Source: Salvelinus alpinus (taxonomy: Eukaryota; Chordata; Actinopteri; Salmoniformes; Salmonidae). From it: 64,000 nt of DNA. Shown in pieces: positions 1-13,115 of this stretch. A program made the position numbers and the translations under genes. The notes below the pieces were generated by a model. The model had not been told where the DNA came from. It searched no databases and saw only the letters and a list, made by a program, of their open reading frames with translations. Where the stretch lies: assembly GCF_045679555.1 (NCBI RefSeq), contig NC_092087.1:89302966-89366965 (forward strand). The letters run 5' to 3'. Each line of letters opens with the position of its first letter. The first letter of the stretch is position 1.

Positions 1-2459
1 ACTACTCCTAAACACAACCCACCATCACTGTGTCTCATGTTAATACTACTCCTAAACACAACCCACCATCACTGTGTCTCATGTTAATACTACTCCTAAA
101 CACAACCCACCATCACTGTCTCATGTTAATACTACTCCTAAACACAACCCACCATCACTGTCTCATGTTAATACTACTCCTAAACACAACCCACCATCAC
201 TGTGTCTCATGTTAATACTACTCCTAAACACAACCCACCATCACTGTGTCTCATGTTAATACTACTCCTAAACACAACCCACCATCACTGTGTCTCATGT
301 TAATACTACTCCTAAACACAACCCACCATCACTGTGTCTCATGTTAATACTACTCCTAAACACAACCCACCATCACTGTGTCTCATGTTAATACTACTCC
401 TAAACACAACCCACCATCACTGTGTCTCATAATAATACTACTCCTAAACACAACCCACCATCACTGTGTCTCATAATAATACTACTCCTAAACACAACCC
501 ACCATCACTGTGTCTCATAATAATACTACTCCTAAACACAACCCACCATCACTGTGTCTCATGTTAATACTACTCCTAAACACAACCCACCATCACTGTG
601 TCTCATAATAATACTACTCCTAAACACAACCCACCATCACTGTGTCTCATGTTAATACTACTCCTAAACACAACCCACCTTCACTGTGTCTCATGTTAAC
701 ACTACTCCTAAACACAACCCACCATCACTGTGTCTCATGTTAATACTACTCCTAAACACAACCCACCATCACTGTGTCTCATGTTAATACTACTCCTAAA
801 CACAACCCACCATCACTGTGTCTCATGTTAATACTACTCCTAAACACAACCCACCTTCACTGTGTCTCATGTTAATACTACTCCTAAACACAACCCACCA
901 TCACTGTGTCTCATGTTAATACTACTCCTAAACACAACCCACCATCACTGTCTCATGTTAATACTACTCCTAAACACAACCCACCATCACTGTGTCTCAT
1001 GTTAATACTACTCCTAAACACAACCCACCATCACTGTCTCATGTTAATACTACTCCTAAACACAACCCACCATCACTGTCTCATGTTAATACTACTCCTA
1101 AACACAACCCACCATCACTGTCTCATGTTAATACTACTCCTAAACACAACCCACCATCACTGTCTCATGTTAATACTACTCCTAAACACAACCCACCATC
1201 ACTGTGTCTCATGTTAATACTACTCCTAAACACAACCCACCATCACTGTGTCTCATGTTAATACTACTCCTAAACACAACCCACCATCACTGTGTCTCAT
1301 GTTAATACTACTCCTAAACACAACCCACCTTCACTGTGTCTCATGTTAATACTACTCCTAAACACAACCCACCATCACTGTGTCTCATGTTAATACTACT
1401 CCTAAACACAACCCACCATCACTGTGTCTCATGTTAATACTACTCCAAAACACAACCCACCATCACTGTGTCTCATGTTAATACTACTCCAAAACACAAC
1501 CCACCATCACTGTGTCTCATGTTAATACTACTCCAAAACACAACCCACCATCACTGTGTCTCATGTTAATACTACTCCTAAACACAACCCACCATCACTG
1601 TGTCTCATGTTAATACTACTCCTAAACACAACCCACCATCACTGTGTCTCATGTTAATACTACTCCTAAACACAACCCACCATCACTGTGTCTCATGTTA
1701 ATACTACTCCTAAACACAACCCACCATCACTGTGTCTCATGTTAATACTACTCCTAAACACAACCCACCAGCACTGTGTCTCCTGTTAATACTACTCCTA
1801 AACACAACCCACCATCACTGTGTCTCCTGTTAATACTACTCCTAAACACAACCCACCATCACTGTGTCTCATGTTAATACTACTCCTAAACACAACCCAC
1901 CAGCACTGTGTCTCCTGTTAATACTACTCCTAAACACAACCCACCATCACTGTGTCTCCTGTTAATACTACTCCTAAACACAACCCACCATCACTGTGTC
2001 TCATGTTAATACTACTCCTAAACACAACCCACCAGCACTGTGTCTCCTGTTAATACTACTCCTAAACACAACCCACCATCACTGTGTCTCATGTTAATAC
2101 TACTCCTAAACACAACCCACCATCACTGTGTCTCATGTTAATACTACTCCTAAACACTACCCACCATCACTGTGTCTCATGTTAATACTACTCCTAAACA
2201 CAACCCACCATCACTGTGTCTCATGTTAATACGACTCCTAAACACAACCCACCATCACTGTGTCTCATGTTAATACTACTCCTAAACACTACCCACCATC
2301 ACTGTGTCTCATGTTAATACTACTCCTAAACACAACCCACCATCACTGTGTCTCATGTTAATACTACTCCTAAACACAACCCACCATCACTGTGTCTCAT
2401 GTTAATACTACTCCTAAACACAACCCTCCATCACTGTGTATCATGTTAATACTACTCCT
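1..2459. repeat. 44-bp minisatellite, left array
   Basis: About 55 head-to-tail copies of a 44-bp unit containing TAATACTACTCCTAAACACA. A 42-bp variant lacking one TG occurs in short runs (about 100-180 and 950-1200). Point variants (CATAATAA, CCTTCACTG, CTCCTGTT, CTCCAAAA) cluster in neighbouring units, as expected for local unit duplication. The array starts before base 1. Short ORFs inside it are by-products of the repeat. The same unit recurs at 30190-30679. Confidence 0.97.
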
Positions 2460-2723
2460 AAACCTCTTATGAAGCATCCACTCACTCCAATCACTCTTTC
2501 TCTCACTCTTACTTTCGGCCATTTTCAAAATATCTCCACCACAATCTGTTGCTCTCAGAGCTCTTAAAATAGCATGCACAAGTATTTATGTGAAATCGCA
2601 TGTACAATGTACCTCCCATCTTTTGTAGCACACAATATAGTTCAGTATTTGTCAAGGGTGCCAATAATGTTGGTCGTAACTGTATATCCCACAATCAGAT
2701 TAATATGTCAAAATATATTTATA

Positions 2724-2725
<2 letters not shown>

Positions 2726-2757
<32 letters not shown>
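2726..2757. repeat. CA microsatellite
   Basis: A pure CA run of about 16 units. The matching site in the right copy (about 30930-31017) is nearly three times longer. Confidence 0.95.
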
Positions 2758-2760
<3 letters not shown>

Positions 2761-3138
2761 ATACTTGACCCTGGTATACTTTGACAGTGAACATGACCCT
2801 ATTGAATGGAGATCTGGGTATTACTGGCAAACTTTACTGATCATGTTTTAAACATGTAAATGAATAAACTGAACTAAACTAAACACATGAAACCACAGTC
2901 CAGGATCAGTATTCACAAAGTGTATCAGAGTAGGAGAACTGATCTGAGATCAGTTTAGCCTTTTAGATCATAATTATATGGACCGTCTGAGACACTTTAT
3001 GAACACAGGCCCTGATGTAACAACCAAAACACAGTTCAGAATTAACCAACAAGAACAAAGATACAGGAAGTCATGTGATGTACGGCTAAAAACATCAAAA
3101 CAAAAACTATATTCCAAGATATCGTCAAGTGTACTTAC

Positions 3139-3260
3139 AGAGTGAAGTGAAGGGGAGAAGTCTTGAACAGTTAGTCAACGTACTGTCACTGTGTGGAAAC
3201 AAGAAGTAGTCTACTGTAAGTGTTAGTAGAAGCAGGCGTAGCCTAAGTGTGAGTTCTGTG
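3139..3260 (-). other. orphan 5' leader exon, CD22-like gene family
   Basis: Read on the minus strand, this sequence ends in a strong donor (CACTCT/GTAAGTA; boundary at 3139/3138). The same sequence and donor occur at 27751, just upstream of the CD22-like gene, and at 31399. The upper limit is approximate. No Ig-type coding exon follows it inside the window, because the minisatellite begins within 700 bp. It is either the leader of a gene lying to the left or a remnant of the duplication. Confidence 0.55.
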
Positions 3261-3297
3261 GTTGATACATTTTAAAGTAGCCTAGTCAGGGCATTAA

Positions 3298-5124
3298 CCT
3301 TTCACTGCTACCAAACCCGGATCCGGGATCCCCCCCATCACAAAAGCTGACTAGCATAGCCTAGCCTAAAGCTACAGGGATATCATATAATAAAATGTTC
3401 ATGAAATCACAAGTCCAAGACACCAAATGAAAGATACAGATCTTGTGAATCCAGCCATCATTTCTGATTTTTTTAATGTTTTACAGGGAAGACAAAATAT
3501 GTATTTCTATTAGCTAACCACCATAGCAAAAGACACAACTTTTTTTTGTCCACCATTTTTCCCTGCATAGGTAGCCATCACTAATTCGACCAAATAAAGA
3601 TATAAATAGCCACTAACCAAGAAACAACCTCATCAGATGACAGTCTGATAACATATTTATTGTATAGCATAGGTTTTGTTAGAAAAATGTGCATATTTCA
3701 CGTATAAATCATAGTTTACCATTGCAGCCCCCATCACAACTCTCACTAAAACGACTAGAATAACTACAGAGACCATCGTGTATTAGCTAATTACTCATCA
3801 TAAAACATTTCTTAAAAATTCATAGCGTGCAGCAGATGAAAGACACAGATCTTGTGAATCAAGACAATATTTCAGATTTTCTAAGTGTTTTACAGCAAAA
3901 ACACAATATAGCGTTATATTAGCTTAGCACAATAGCAAACATCACAACAGCATTGATTCAAGGCAAAAATAGCTATAACGTATAAACCACCAAAATATAT
4001 TAATTTTTTCACTAACCTTCTCAGAATTCTTCAGATGACAGTCCTGTAACATCATATTACACAATTCATATAGAGTTTGTTCGAAAATGTGCATATTTAG
4101 CGGCAGAAATCGTGCTTATACATTGAGAATAGTGTCCAAACTCTCAAGCAATCTGTCCGCGCCATCTTGGAACGGCACCTATACTTATCGAAAACTATTC
4201 ATAAACTTGACAAAAAAAATACAGTTTGGACAGCAATTGAAAGACAAATTAGTTCTTAATGCAATCGCTGAATTACATTTTTAAAATTAACCTTACTGCG
4301 CAATACAGGGTCCGATAACGCAAGGCTACACTGCAAGAAATGGCGTCTCATGCATTTTACTTTTTTCAACAGAACAATGAATTATCAGCATAAATAGTTC
4401 TTACTTTTCGATGAACTCTCATCAGAATCTTGGGATAGGTGTCCTTTGTCCAAAAGAATCGTTGCTAGGTTGGAGAACGTCGTCTTCAGAGTTGCAATTA
4501 GCAGTAAACATTAGCACGAAAGAGAGAGATACCCAAGTTCCTACAGCGCCAAGGAAATAAATACCCGAAAATCGCAATATACTGACATAAACTTAAATAA
4601 TTTGGTTCAAAATAACAAGATTATGATGTCTTTAAAGCCTATATCGAATAAAAACATGACCGGAATTATCTAAGGAGCTAAAACCAGAGCTTCTACAACG
4701 ACATGCCAAGCTCCTCTTTGCGCCCGAGCGAAGATCCAAAAGAACGGCCACCGTGATTCCAATCAATTTATAACCTTTGGGAACTACGCAGAAAGTCCAT
4801 TTCAAGTCTCCCTATTCGCTGACACCCAGGGGAAGGCGTATGCAGTACATCTCAACCAATAGAGGACAGGGCAAATTAATACACAGGTCTCAGAACAGCC
4901 AGTAAAATTCTGCATTCTGACATACACATAGGAAAATTGCTCTAAGTCGAGTTCTGTTTCACCCACAGATATAATTCAAACGGTTTTAGAAACTAGAGAG
5001 TGTTTTCTATCCAATAGTAATAATAATATGCATATTGTACGAGCAAGAATTGAGTACGAGGCAGTTAAATTTGGAAACGAATTTGGACTATGTCGAAATG
5101 GCACCCCCCTAGTGGCAAGAAGTT
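3298..5124 (+). mobile_element. TTAA-flanked piggyBac-like non-autonomous element
   Basis: The element is flanked by TTAA at 3294-3297 and 5125-5128. The right duplication copy keeps the empty site, with a single TTAA at 31553-31556 between identical flanks, so insertion with TTAA duplication is directly visible. The left end reads CCTTTCACTGCTACC and the right end GGCAAGAAGTT. TTAA duplication and a TTAACC(T)TT-type end are typical of the piggyBac superfamily. It has no transposase ORF. Related copies lie at 12112-17232 and 36491-37042. Confidence 0.75.
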
Positions 5125-5128
5125 TTAA

Positions 5129-6954
5129 CATGCAGCAACAGCATGTCACATAAGGGATGTTACTGTATCTAAATAGAAAATGGTCTAAAGTCAGAATAGT
5201 GAAGTTACATTTCTTTATTTGAGGAGTGGGCCTACATGTTTAACAAGAGACACAATGTGACCCATTCCCATCACTCTTCATCAGCTGGTACTGAAGGTTC
5301 CAGAACAGATGAAAGGGGAGTATCTTTGGTATCAGTGTTCTAGACTAGAGCTCTCCCTACTGACATCTCAACATTACTGCAGCTTCCAGGCTTCATATGT
5401 CCCCACTAGTCCGATGAAAATATGCAAAATAGAAGGTAGAACATTTTCAAAAATATATACAGAATTAACCAGGCACACACATAAATATACTGTGTTATTG
5501 GGACTTCTGTTGAACTGGCGTTTGAATTGAGTGAATTAGTGATCCCAGCTAGCTTGTTAGCTACATGAAGCTGCTGTTATTCAGCGATAAACAAGTATTT
5601 TTGTGCATCACACAGCTACTCTGAATGTACTGGATTGTGAACAATACGATGTGCTGCCGCTGAATTAAAGCAAGACCCCATAGTTAGCTAGTGAGCTAGC
5701 TAGTTAGCTTACTTTTAGCTATCAACGTTAGCTAGCTAGAAACAACAGACAACAGTGAGCTGTCATTATGCCAAGGCCAAGGCAAGATGCTCTGAGTTTC
5801 CAGTGTGTTCTTGTGTGAAAGAGATGTCTTCAGCTCACTGATCTTCAGAACAACGGACCCAAAGTGATCCCTGACATCCATATAACTAGGTCTGTCTGTC
5901 TGTCTGGGATTATTGTGTCCTATTGTGTCTGCATGATGCGTGTTTTTTTAAATGACAATGAATAATCTTTCATGTAATTGTTTATTGCTGCTTCATTATT
6001 GTTATATATTGTGTGATTTTCTTTTTCTTCATTTTTATAATTTCAAAAATCTAATATTTTCTTACATATTAACAACTGCATTGTTGCTTAAGGGCTTGTC
6101 AGTAACCATTTTACAGTAAGGTCTACACCTGTTGTATTCGGCGCATGTGACAAATACAATTAGATTAGATGTGATTTGTGTGTCTAGTTGCTGGACATTG
6201 CTCCCTCTGACACTGGGTTTCTGAACATCTAAAAGTCTGAGCCGTTTGGGGGGTTCTACTAGCTGACATATGGAATTGTTTTAAGGTGGTCATACCATGG
6301 ATCATTTAGCTATTTGATTTTGAATTATAGTACCCCTTTAGGTTAAAAAGGAGAAGGACTAATGTTTGTGAGATCAGGCAGGTGACTGCAATATAGTCTG
6401 CCTGGAACATGCCACATATTCAATTGTAATTCAATTAAAAAATAGCATTTATTTATCCCCTGTTGGGGCAGTTACTAGGCACCCTATGGCATCAGGCTGG
6501 CAGTGAGTCTCACAGTGACATCACAAGGGGTCACACTTTCAGGTCACATGTCCAGTCACATGACCATAAATACATACACAGTAAAACACATGATAACAAC
6601 AGATGTCAGCCCCCTTAGTGTCTACAACATGGTCATCACAGAGGAGGTTCACTTGGCAAAGATCCCTTCAAAGTTCTAATGATGATGTAATTTCCATGTT
6701 TCACAGTTCAGGCCGAGGGAGAGGGGGAAGGAAATCAGAGGTGCACTCCTCTTCACTTTGATTGACACTTCACACACTCATTCTATATGTCTAGTGTTCT
6801 GTCTGGGATCTGTGGTCTGTGCCAGAGGACTACAAACGGGGTGACTCCCTCCCAAGCATCCTGTTCCCTTTTAAAGTAGGGACACAGTTCCTCATCCTCT
6901 TCCTTAATCTTCATCATTCTCCTCCCTCTCCACTATCCAGTCGCTGCGTGGTGG
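5129..6954. other. non-coding part of the left duplicated block
   Basis: No gene seen. It is collinear with 31557-33323 at high identity. A short piece (about 5265-5395) also matches 28640-28745 beside the CD22-like gene, so this flank exists in three copies. Confidence 0.75.
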
Positions 6955-8429
6955 TCAGGGTTGCCATGGTTTCCTGTCTCTTCCTCTCTGCTCAGGCTTG
7001 TGTTTGAAGCGACACTTGTCACCATAGAAACAGCCGGTGGTCCTCCAGAAGAAACACTCGTCACCATTGATGGGAGCCATCCTCCTGGTCCTGAGAGAGA
7101 GAGAGACAAACAGTATGAAAACACAAACACCTGCACCTGTGCTCCTGCTTCCTCCTTCCATCACTTTGTACATTTCAAAAGTTTATATGAGTTGAATGGT
7201 AACACTTTAGAATACCTCATAATGATGTTTTGACTGCAGATGGATGTCCTTACCCTGTGGAGGCGTACTGGGAGGGTGAGGAGGTGTTGAGGCCTATAGG
7301 GTTGGTCCTCTGAGGAGAGGGAGGGGTTCTCTGCATCCAGCGGTCTGGGTACCTGATCACCAGCCTGGTGCTCTCCAGCTCCACCCCCTGGACAGGAGGA
7401 CAAACCACAGGCGCAGTCCAAATACATATAATTGAACCAATAGCATTGTCCCAAAAGTACAATGGAACTAATAGCATTGTCCCAAAAGTACAATGAAACC
7501 AATAACATTGCATTGGATTTTATTACTGGCTTGATTTTCATTTGCCGCCAGAAAGGAGTTGAATCGTTGTACCTTGGTGATACTATTTATGTGCAAGACT
7601 CAAGCTCTCCACTGAAGGCTCTTGACTCTGTGTCTAACTCACCATTGTGATCTGTACAGTGCTGTCAGGTGGACATCAGTAGCAACACGCAGGCTCAAAC
7701 CCTGGTACATTCTTATTCAGAAAACCATTTAATAAGGAAAACTGACATGTTATATATCCTCTCTTCTAGCAGGAAATGAGAACACATACAAACTCACATC
7801 TCAATCTTGTTTTATGCTAACAGTACCGAAAATTAGAACCAAACATGGAAAAAAGTCCTTTCATTATTCAGCCCATTGATCTTGGAATGTCTTTCCTTGG
7901 AGGAGTTCAAAGGTTAAATAGATGAACAGGTTATTGAGACATGTAGCTGTTTCTAGTTGTAAGTCCGTGTCACTAGTTTGCATTGCCTTTTTTTAAGCCC
8001 CCGTTCCCACAGGAGACCTTTTGCCTCTCGCCAGGCCGCCATTGTAAACAAGAATTTGTTCTTAATTGACTTGCCTGGTTAAATAAAGCTTAAATAAAGC
8101 TTATCCTAAAAGTGCAATGGAACCAATAGCATAGTCCTAAAAGTACAATAGAACCAATCACGTAGTCCTAAGCTTACAATGGAACCAATAGTATAGTCCC
8201 AAAAGTACAATGGAACAAATGGCATAGTCCCAACAGTGCAATTGAACCAATAGCATGGTCCCAAGAGTACAAACTCCTTAAGTTCAAGCTAAAATAATTG
8301 AAAGCACATCTCACATAGTTAAATGCATATGACAGCATTATGTTTCATCCCACCTCTCACCTTTAGCCTCTCCAAGGTGCAAGTGGACATGTTGGGGTTC
8401 TTGAAGGTGACAGAGGCACATAATCTCTC
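6955..8429 (-). CDS. CCCH zinc-finger protein, C-terminal exons (left copy)
   Basis: Three minus-strand exons join in frame: 8361-8429, 7254-7387 and 6955-7090 (TGA at 6955-6957). The donors (GTGAGA, GTAAGG) and the acceptors of the last two exons are good; the acceptor of the 8361-8429 exon has a poor pyrimidine tract. The last exon encodes a CCCH zinc finger with C-X7-C-X5-C-X3-H spacing (ECFFWRTTGC, FYGDKC, RFKHK) and then a basic tail ending KPWQP. The middle exon encodes ELESTRLVIRYPDRW followed by a Ser/Pro/Thr-rich stretch. CCCH fingers usually bind RNA. I do not recognise the exact family member, and the 5' exons are not found because a minisatellite begins right beyond. It may be a gene fragment. 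Confidence 0.6.
7985..8100 (+). repeat. 3' fragment of a salmonid SINE
   Basis: It carries the conserved SINE tail (TTGTAAACAAGAATTTGTTC then CTTGCCTGGTTAAATAAA). The right duplication copy lacks it, so it arrived after duplication or was deleted there. Confidence 0.7.
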
Positions 8430-8595
8430 TTGTAGAACTCTGATACTCTCTCTTTCCCCACACCAACAGTACATAACCTAGATCTAGAATGTAGAACTCT
8501 GATACTCGCTCTCTCCCCACACCTACAGTACATAACCTAGATTTAGAATGTAGAACTCTGATACTCTCTATCTCCCCTCACCTACAGCACAGAAT
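8430..8595. repeat. short 59-bp-type tandem repeat (left copy)
   Basis: Three degenerate units contain TAGAACTCTGATACTCTC. The right duplication copy carries about 20 units at 34500-35670. Confidence 0.85.
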
Positions 8596-8739
8596 ATAGA
8601 TGGAGGAGAGGAAGGGAGGAAGTTGACCACAGTCAAAATACAAGGAATATAGGAACAGGGTGTTATTTGAGACAGCCTATAGAACCTATAACTGTAGGAA
8701 TGTATACTGTGGAATAACCAAAATTAAACATACTCACAC

Positions 8740-10345
8740 ACAGAAGTCCTGAGGTGAGGAGAGATCCACCACTGGAGTCCTGAGGGGAGGAGAGGTCCAC
8801 CACTGGAGTCATGAGGGGAGGAGAGGTCCACCACTGGAGTCCATAGGGGAGGAGAGGTCCACCACTGGAGTCCATAGGGGAGGAGAGGTCCACCACTGGA
8901 GTCATGAGGGGAGGAGAGGTCCACCACTGGAGTCCAGGGGGGAGGAGAGGTCCACCACTGGAGTCATGAGGGGAGGAGAGGTCCATCACTGGAGTCCATA
9001 GGGGAGGAGTGGCCTACCAATGGAGTCCTGAGGGGAGGAGAGGTCCACCACTGGAGTCCATAGGGGAGGAGAGATCCACCACTGGAGTCCAGAGGGGAGG
9101 AGAATTCCACCACTCTAGTCCACTCTAGTCCATAGGGAGGAGAGGTCCACCACTGGAGTCCATAGGGGAGGAGAGATCCACCACTCTAGTCCACTCTAGT
9201 CCATAGGGAGGAGAGGTCCACCACTGGAGTCCATAGGGGAGGAGAGATCCACCACTGGAGTCCTGAGGGGAGGAGAGGTCCACCACTGGAGTCCTGAGGG
9301 GAGGAGAGGTCCACCACTGGAGTCCAGGGGGGAGGAGTGGCCACCACTGGAGTCCAGGGGGGAGGAGAGGTCCACCACTGGAGTCCATAGGGGAGGAGAG
9401 GCCTACCACTGGAGTCATGAGGGGAAGAGAGGTCCACCACTGGAGTCCATAGAGGAGGAGAGGTCCACCACTGGAGTCCAAAGGGGGGGGGGGGGGGGGG
9501 TCCACCACTGGAGTCCTGAGGGGAGGAGAGGTCCACCAATGGAGTCCAGAGGGGAGGAGAAGTCCACCACCGGAGTCCATAGAGGAGGAGAGGTCCATCA
9601 CTGGAGTCCAGAGGGGTGAAGAGGTCCACCACTGAAGTCATGAGGGGAGGAGAGTTCCACCACTGGAGTCCTGATGGGAGGAGAGGTCCACCACTGGAGT
9701 CCTGAGGGGAGGAGAGGTCCACCACTGGAGTCATGAGGGGAGGAGAGGTCCACCACTGGAGTCATGAGGGGAGGAGAGGTCCACAACTGGAGTCATGAGG
9801 GGAGAAGAGGTCCACCACTGGAATCTTGAGGGGAGGAGAGGTCCACCACTGGAATCCTGAGGGGAGGAGAGGTCCACCATTGGAGTCCTGAGGGGAGGAG
9901 ATGTCCAACATTGGAGTCCTGAGGAGAGGAGAGGTCCACCACTGGAATCCTGAAGGGAGGGAGAGGTCCACCACTGGAGTCCTGAGGGGAGGAGAGATCC
10001 ACCACTGGAATCCTGAGGGGAGGAGAGGCCCACCACTGGAGCCCAGGGGGGAGGAGAGGTCCACCACTGGAGTCCAGAAGGGAGGAGAGGCCTACCACTG
10101 GAGTCATGAGGGGAGGAGAGGTCCACCACTGGAGTCCTGAGGGGAGGAGAAGTCAACCACTTTAGTCCAGAGGGGAGAAGAGGTCCACCACTGGAGTCAT
10201 GAGGGGAGGAGAGGTCCACAACTGGAGTCATGAGGGGAGAAGAGGTCCACCACTGGAATCTTGAGGGGAGGAGAGGTCCATAACTGGAGTCCTGAGGGGA
10301 GGAGAGGTCCACCACCGGAGTCCTGAGGAGAGGAGAGGTCCACCA
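8740..10345. repeat. 31-bp minisatellite (left copy)
   Basis: About 50 G-rich units of 31 bp contain GGAGAGGTCCACCACTGGAG. The unit has no stop codon on the minus strand, so reading frames of up to 208 codons appear with a Ser/Gly/Pro/Leu/Trp-rich period of 31 residues. These are by-products, as several frames are open at once. A run of about 18 G lies near 9483-9500. The right copy (35820-36095) has only about nine units. Confidence 0.95.
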
Positions 10346-10590
10346 CTCAGGAAACATTGTAGCTAAACCTCACAATAAACCAATGTTAGATGTACAGCAT
10401 GTATTTATTTATTGTTGTTGTGTTTTGGTTAAATCAGAAATCAACTCCTGTAATAATGTCTATGCTCCCTGTGATGGGATCTGGTAGTACAGTCTGTATA
10501 TACTCTGCCCCCTGTGGTGGGGTCTAGTTGTGCAGCCTGTCTATACTGTGGCGGGGAGACAGACAGACAGACACAGACAGACAGACAGAC

Positions 10591-10649
<59 letters not shown>

Positions 10650-11794
10650 CATTTAAGATGAGGGAGGACGCACTTTTTTATGAGCTTGGCCTTATTTCTA
10701 TCACAGCATTTTGGATGACTGTCTTTCATTTTCCATTCAACCAGCTCAATGTAACATGGATATATTTAACTACTACATGTCATGATACTCTAGTGTTCCC
10801 TATATCCATCATGAGGTTGTTACAACCTAGAATATGAATGAAAGGTTACAACGTAGGTGCACAGGTCGAGAGAAACATTTGACTAATCACGGTGACAGAC
10901 AGTGACACATTCAATACTGCCTTGTACACTCTGGCCTGCATCTAGCTGATCTAGGATGTAATCATTCGTCCGACAGTTGCAAACAAGAGTTTCTCTTGGA
11001 CAAATTCAGGTATGTTTATCCCATTTAGTTCCGTTTGCTTGGTTAAAAAATTGTTTTTCAGCAGAATCGGTGGAATGAATACACCTCTGATCACATTCAA
11101 ACACAGTTCACTTTCAAAGCAGACACATACAAACAGCATGATCACATTGCCCGTTGTAGAATTCCTTCTCGCATCTCTGCACTATATTCCTCTCACCTTG
11201 TCCCTTCACTTGTGGACTTCAGTGCACAACACATCAGCTGTCTGTGAGCAGGTGAAAAAACCTTTCCAAGCCAAACCTTCATATCATGACTGCTAACGCT
11301 ACACACAGCCTACATCATTGTTACCATATTAGCTAACATATTGTCAACATAGCTACTAGAACTAATGCGTTAGTAAACACGCTACAATCATGCAGTACAG
11401 TGTACAGTCAGCAAGCAGTGTAGCAGTTACCCCAGTGGGGCCAGGTGGCAATAAATGAATAAAACCAAAAGCTTATCTTGACTTGGAAGAGTTCCAGTGT
11501 TGGATAGCCGTAGCCAACTAGCGAACATACCACTCCTCTCGGTTTGAGACGGTGGTTTGAGTAGGCTAAACTAGCTAGCTGCACTAGATGCTAGCTAAGT
11601 AAGTGAAACTGAAAAAAATACAACAAAATAGAGTTTGCCAGCTCTCTCTTGCTTCTCCTTAATTTTTCAAGAAATTAATTTGATCAAAACTGTTCAACTA
11701 TTGTCTTTCTCTTTTAGTCAACTACTCACCACATTGTATGCACTGCAGTGCTAGCTGGCTGTATCTTATGCTTTTAGTACTAGATTAAATATCT
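10346..11794. other. intergenic, no gene seen
   Basis: No exon or ORF with gene-like features. It contains an ACAG-type tetranucleotide microsatellite at about 10557-10648. Confidence 0.7.
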
Positions 11795-12107
11795 GATACT
11801 TTGATTGGTTGGACAACATGTCAGTTTATGCTGGAAGAGCTCTGTTGGGTTGGAGGACGTCCTCCGGAAGTTGTCATAATTACTGTGTAAGTCTATGGAA
11901 GGGGGTGAGAACCATGAGCCTCCTAGGTTTTGTATTGAAATCATTGTACCCAGAGGAGGACGAAAACTGTCTGTCCTCCGGCTACACCATGGTGCTACCC
12001 TACAGAGTGCTGTTGAGGCGACCTTCATTGCAAACTGTTTTAGTGAAAATAAATACTGGCCGTGCTTATACAGCTGAATACCCTTCTCTGGGGGAGCACA
12101 CAAAGGG
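11795..12107. repeat. dispersed repeat, class not identified
   Basis: This looks like a common salmonid interspersed repeat (from memory of its CTCCGGCTACACCATGGTGC core) and abuts the TTAA of the next element. No gene is supported; the short ORFs on both strands share no motif I know. Confidence 0.35.
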
Positions 12108-12111
12108 TTAA

Positions 12112-13111
12112 AACCTCTCTGGGATATGTGGGAGGGTGGCGTCCCACCCCGCCCACAGCCAGTGAAAGTGCAGGGCGCCAAATTCAAAACAACAAAAATC
12201 TCATAATTAAAATTCCTCAAGCATACAAGTATTTTACACCATTTTAAAGATAAAATTATCCTTAAGTTTTGCCCACTTTTCTCATTGTATAACCACGATT
12301 TTTGTGGCTAAATATGCACATTTTCGAACAAACTCTATATGTATGTTGTAATATGATGTTACAGGAGTGTCATCGGAAGAATTCTGAGAAGGTTAGTGAA
12401 AAAATTATTATATTTTGGTGGTGATAACGCTATCGCTCTTTTTGCCTTGAATCAATGCTGGGGTAATGTTTGCACATGTGGTATGCTAATATAACGATTT
12501 ATTGTGTTTTCGCTGTAAAACACTTAGAAAATCTGAAATATTGTCTGGATTCACAGGATCTGTGTCTTTCAATTACTGTACGCTGTTTATTTTTAAGAAA
12601 TGTTTTATGATTAGTAATTAGGTAATACACGTTGCTCTCTGTAGTTATTCTAGTCGCTTTGGTGAGTTTTGTGATAGTGGCTGCAATGGTAAACTATGAT
12701 TTATACCTGAAATGTGCACATTTTTCTAACAAAACATATGCTATACAATAAATATGTTATCAGACTGTCATCTGATGAAGTTTTTTCTTGGTTAGTGGCT
12801 ATTTATATCTTTATTTGGTCGAATTAGTGATGGCTACCTATGCAGGGAAAAATGGTGGACAAAAAAAAGTTGTGTCTTTTGCTATGGTGGTTAGCTAATA
12901 GAAATACATATTTTGTCTTTCCTGTAAAACATTTTAAAAAATCGGAAATGATGGCTGGATTCACAAGATCTGTATCTTTCATTTGGTGTCTTGGACTTGT
13001 GATTTCATGAACATTTTATTATATGATATCCCTGTAGCTTTAGGCTAGGCTATGCTAGTCAGCTTTTGTGATGGGGGGGATCCCGGATCCGGGTTTGGTA
13101 GTAGTGAAAGG
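12112..13111 (-). mobile_element. TTAA-flanked element, copy 1 of a pile-up
   Basis: It lies between TTAA at 12108-12111 and 13112-13115. The right end (GGATCCGGGTTTGGTAGTAG then TGAAAGG) is the reverse complement of the left end of the 3298-5124 element, and the interior matches it reversed. No transposase. Confidence 0.65.
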
Positions 13112-13115
13112 TTAA

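Larger units (their letters stand above)
2460..10360. repeat. segmental duplication, left copy
   Basis: This block matches 30680-36095 in the same orientation. Shared items in the same order are the 44-bp array edge, a CA repeat, a leader exon, a long non-coding stretch, three zinc-finger exons, a 59-bp repeat and a 31-bp minisatellite. The copies differ by insertions (TTAA element at 3298-5124 and a SINE-bearing stretch near 7800-8110 on the left) and by repeat number. Outside the listed features, 2460-3138 and 5129-6954 hold no gene I can support. Confidence 0.9.

Noticed and set aside
1-2459. Regularly spaced repeats as a CRISPR array
   Set aside because: Units are directly adjacent with no unique spacers, and the DNA is from a vertebrate.
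2574-2851. Thr-His repeat proteins (also at 30813-31111)
   Set aside because: Translations of CA microsatellites.
8663-10357. Minus-strand frames rich in SSGGPLLPSGLQWW
   Set aside because: By-products of the 31-bp minisatellite; several overlapping frames are open and none has splice signals or a leader.
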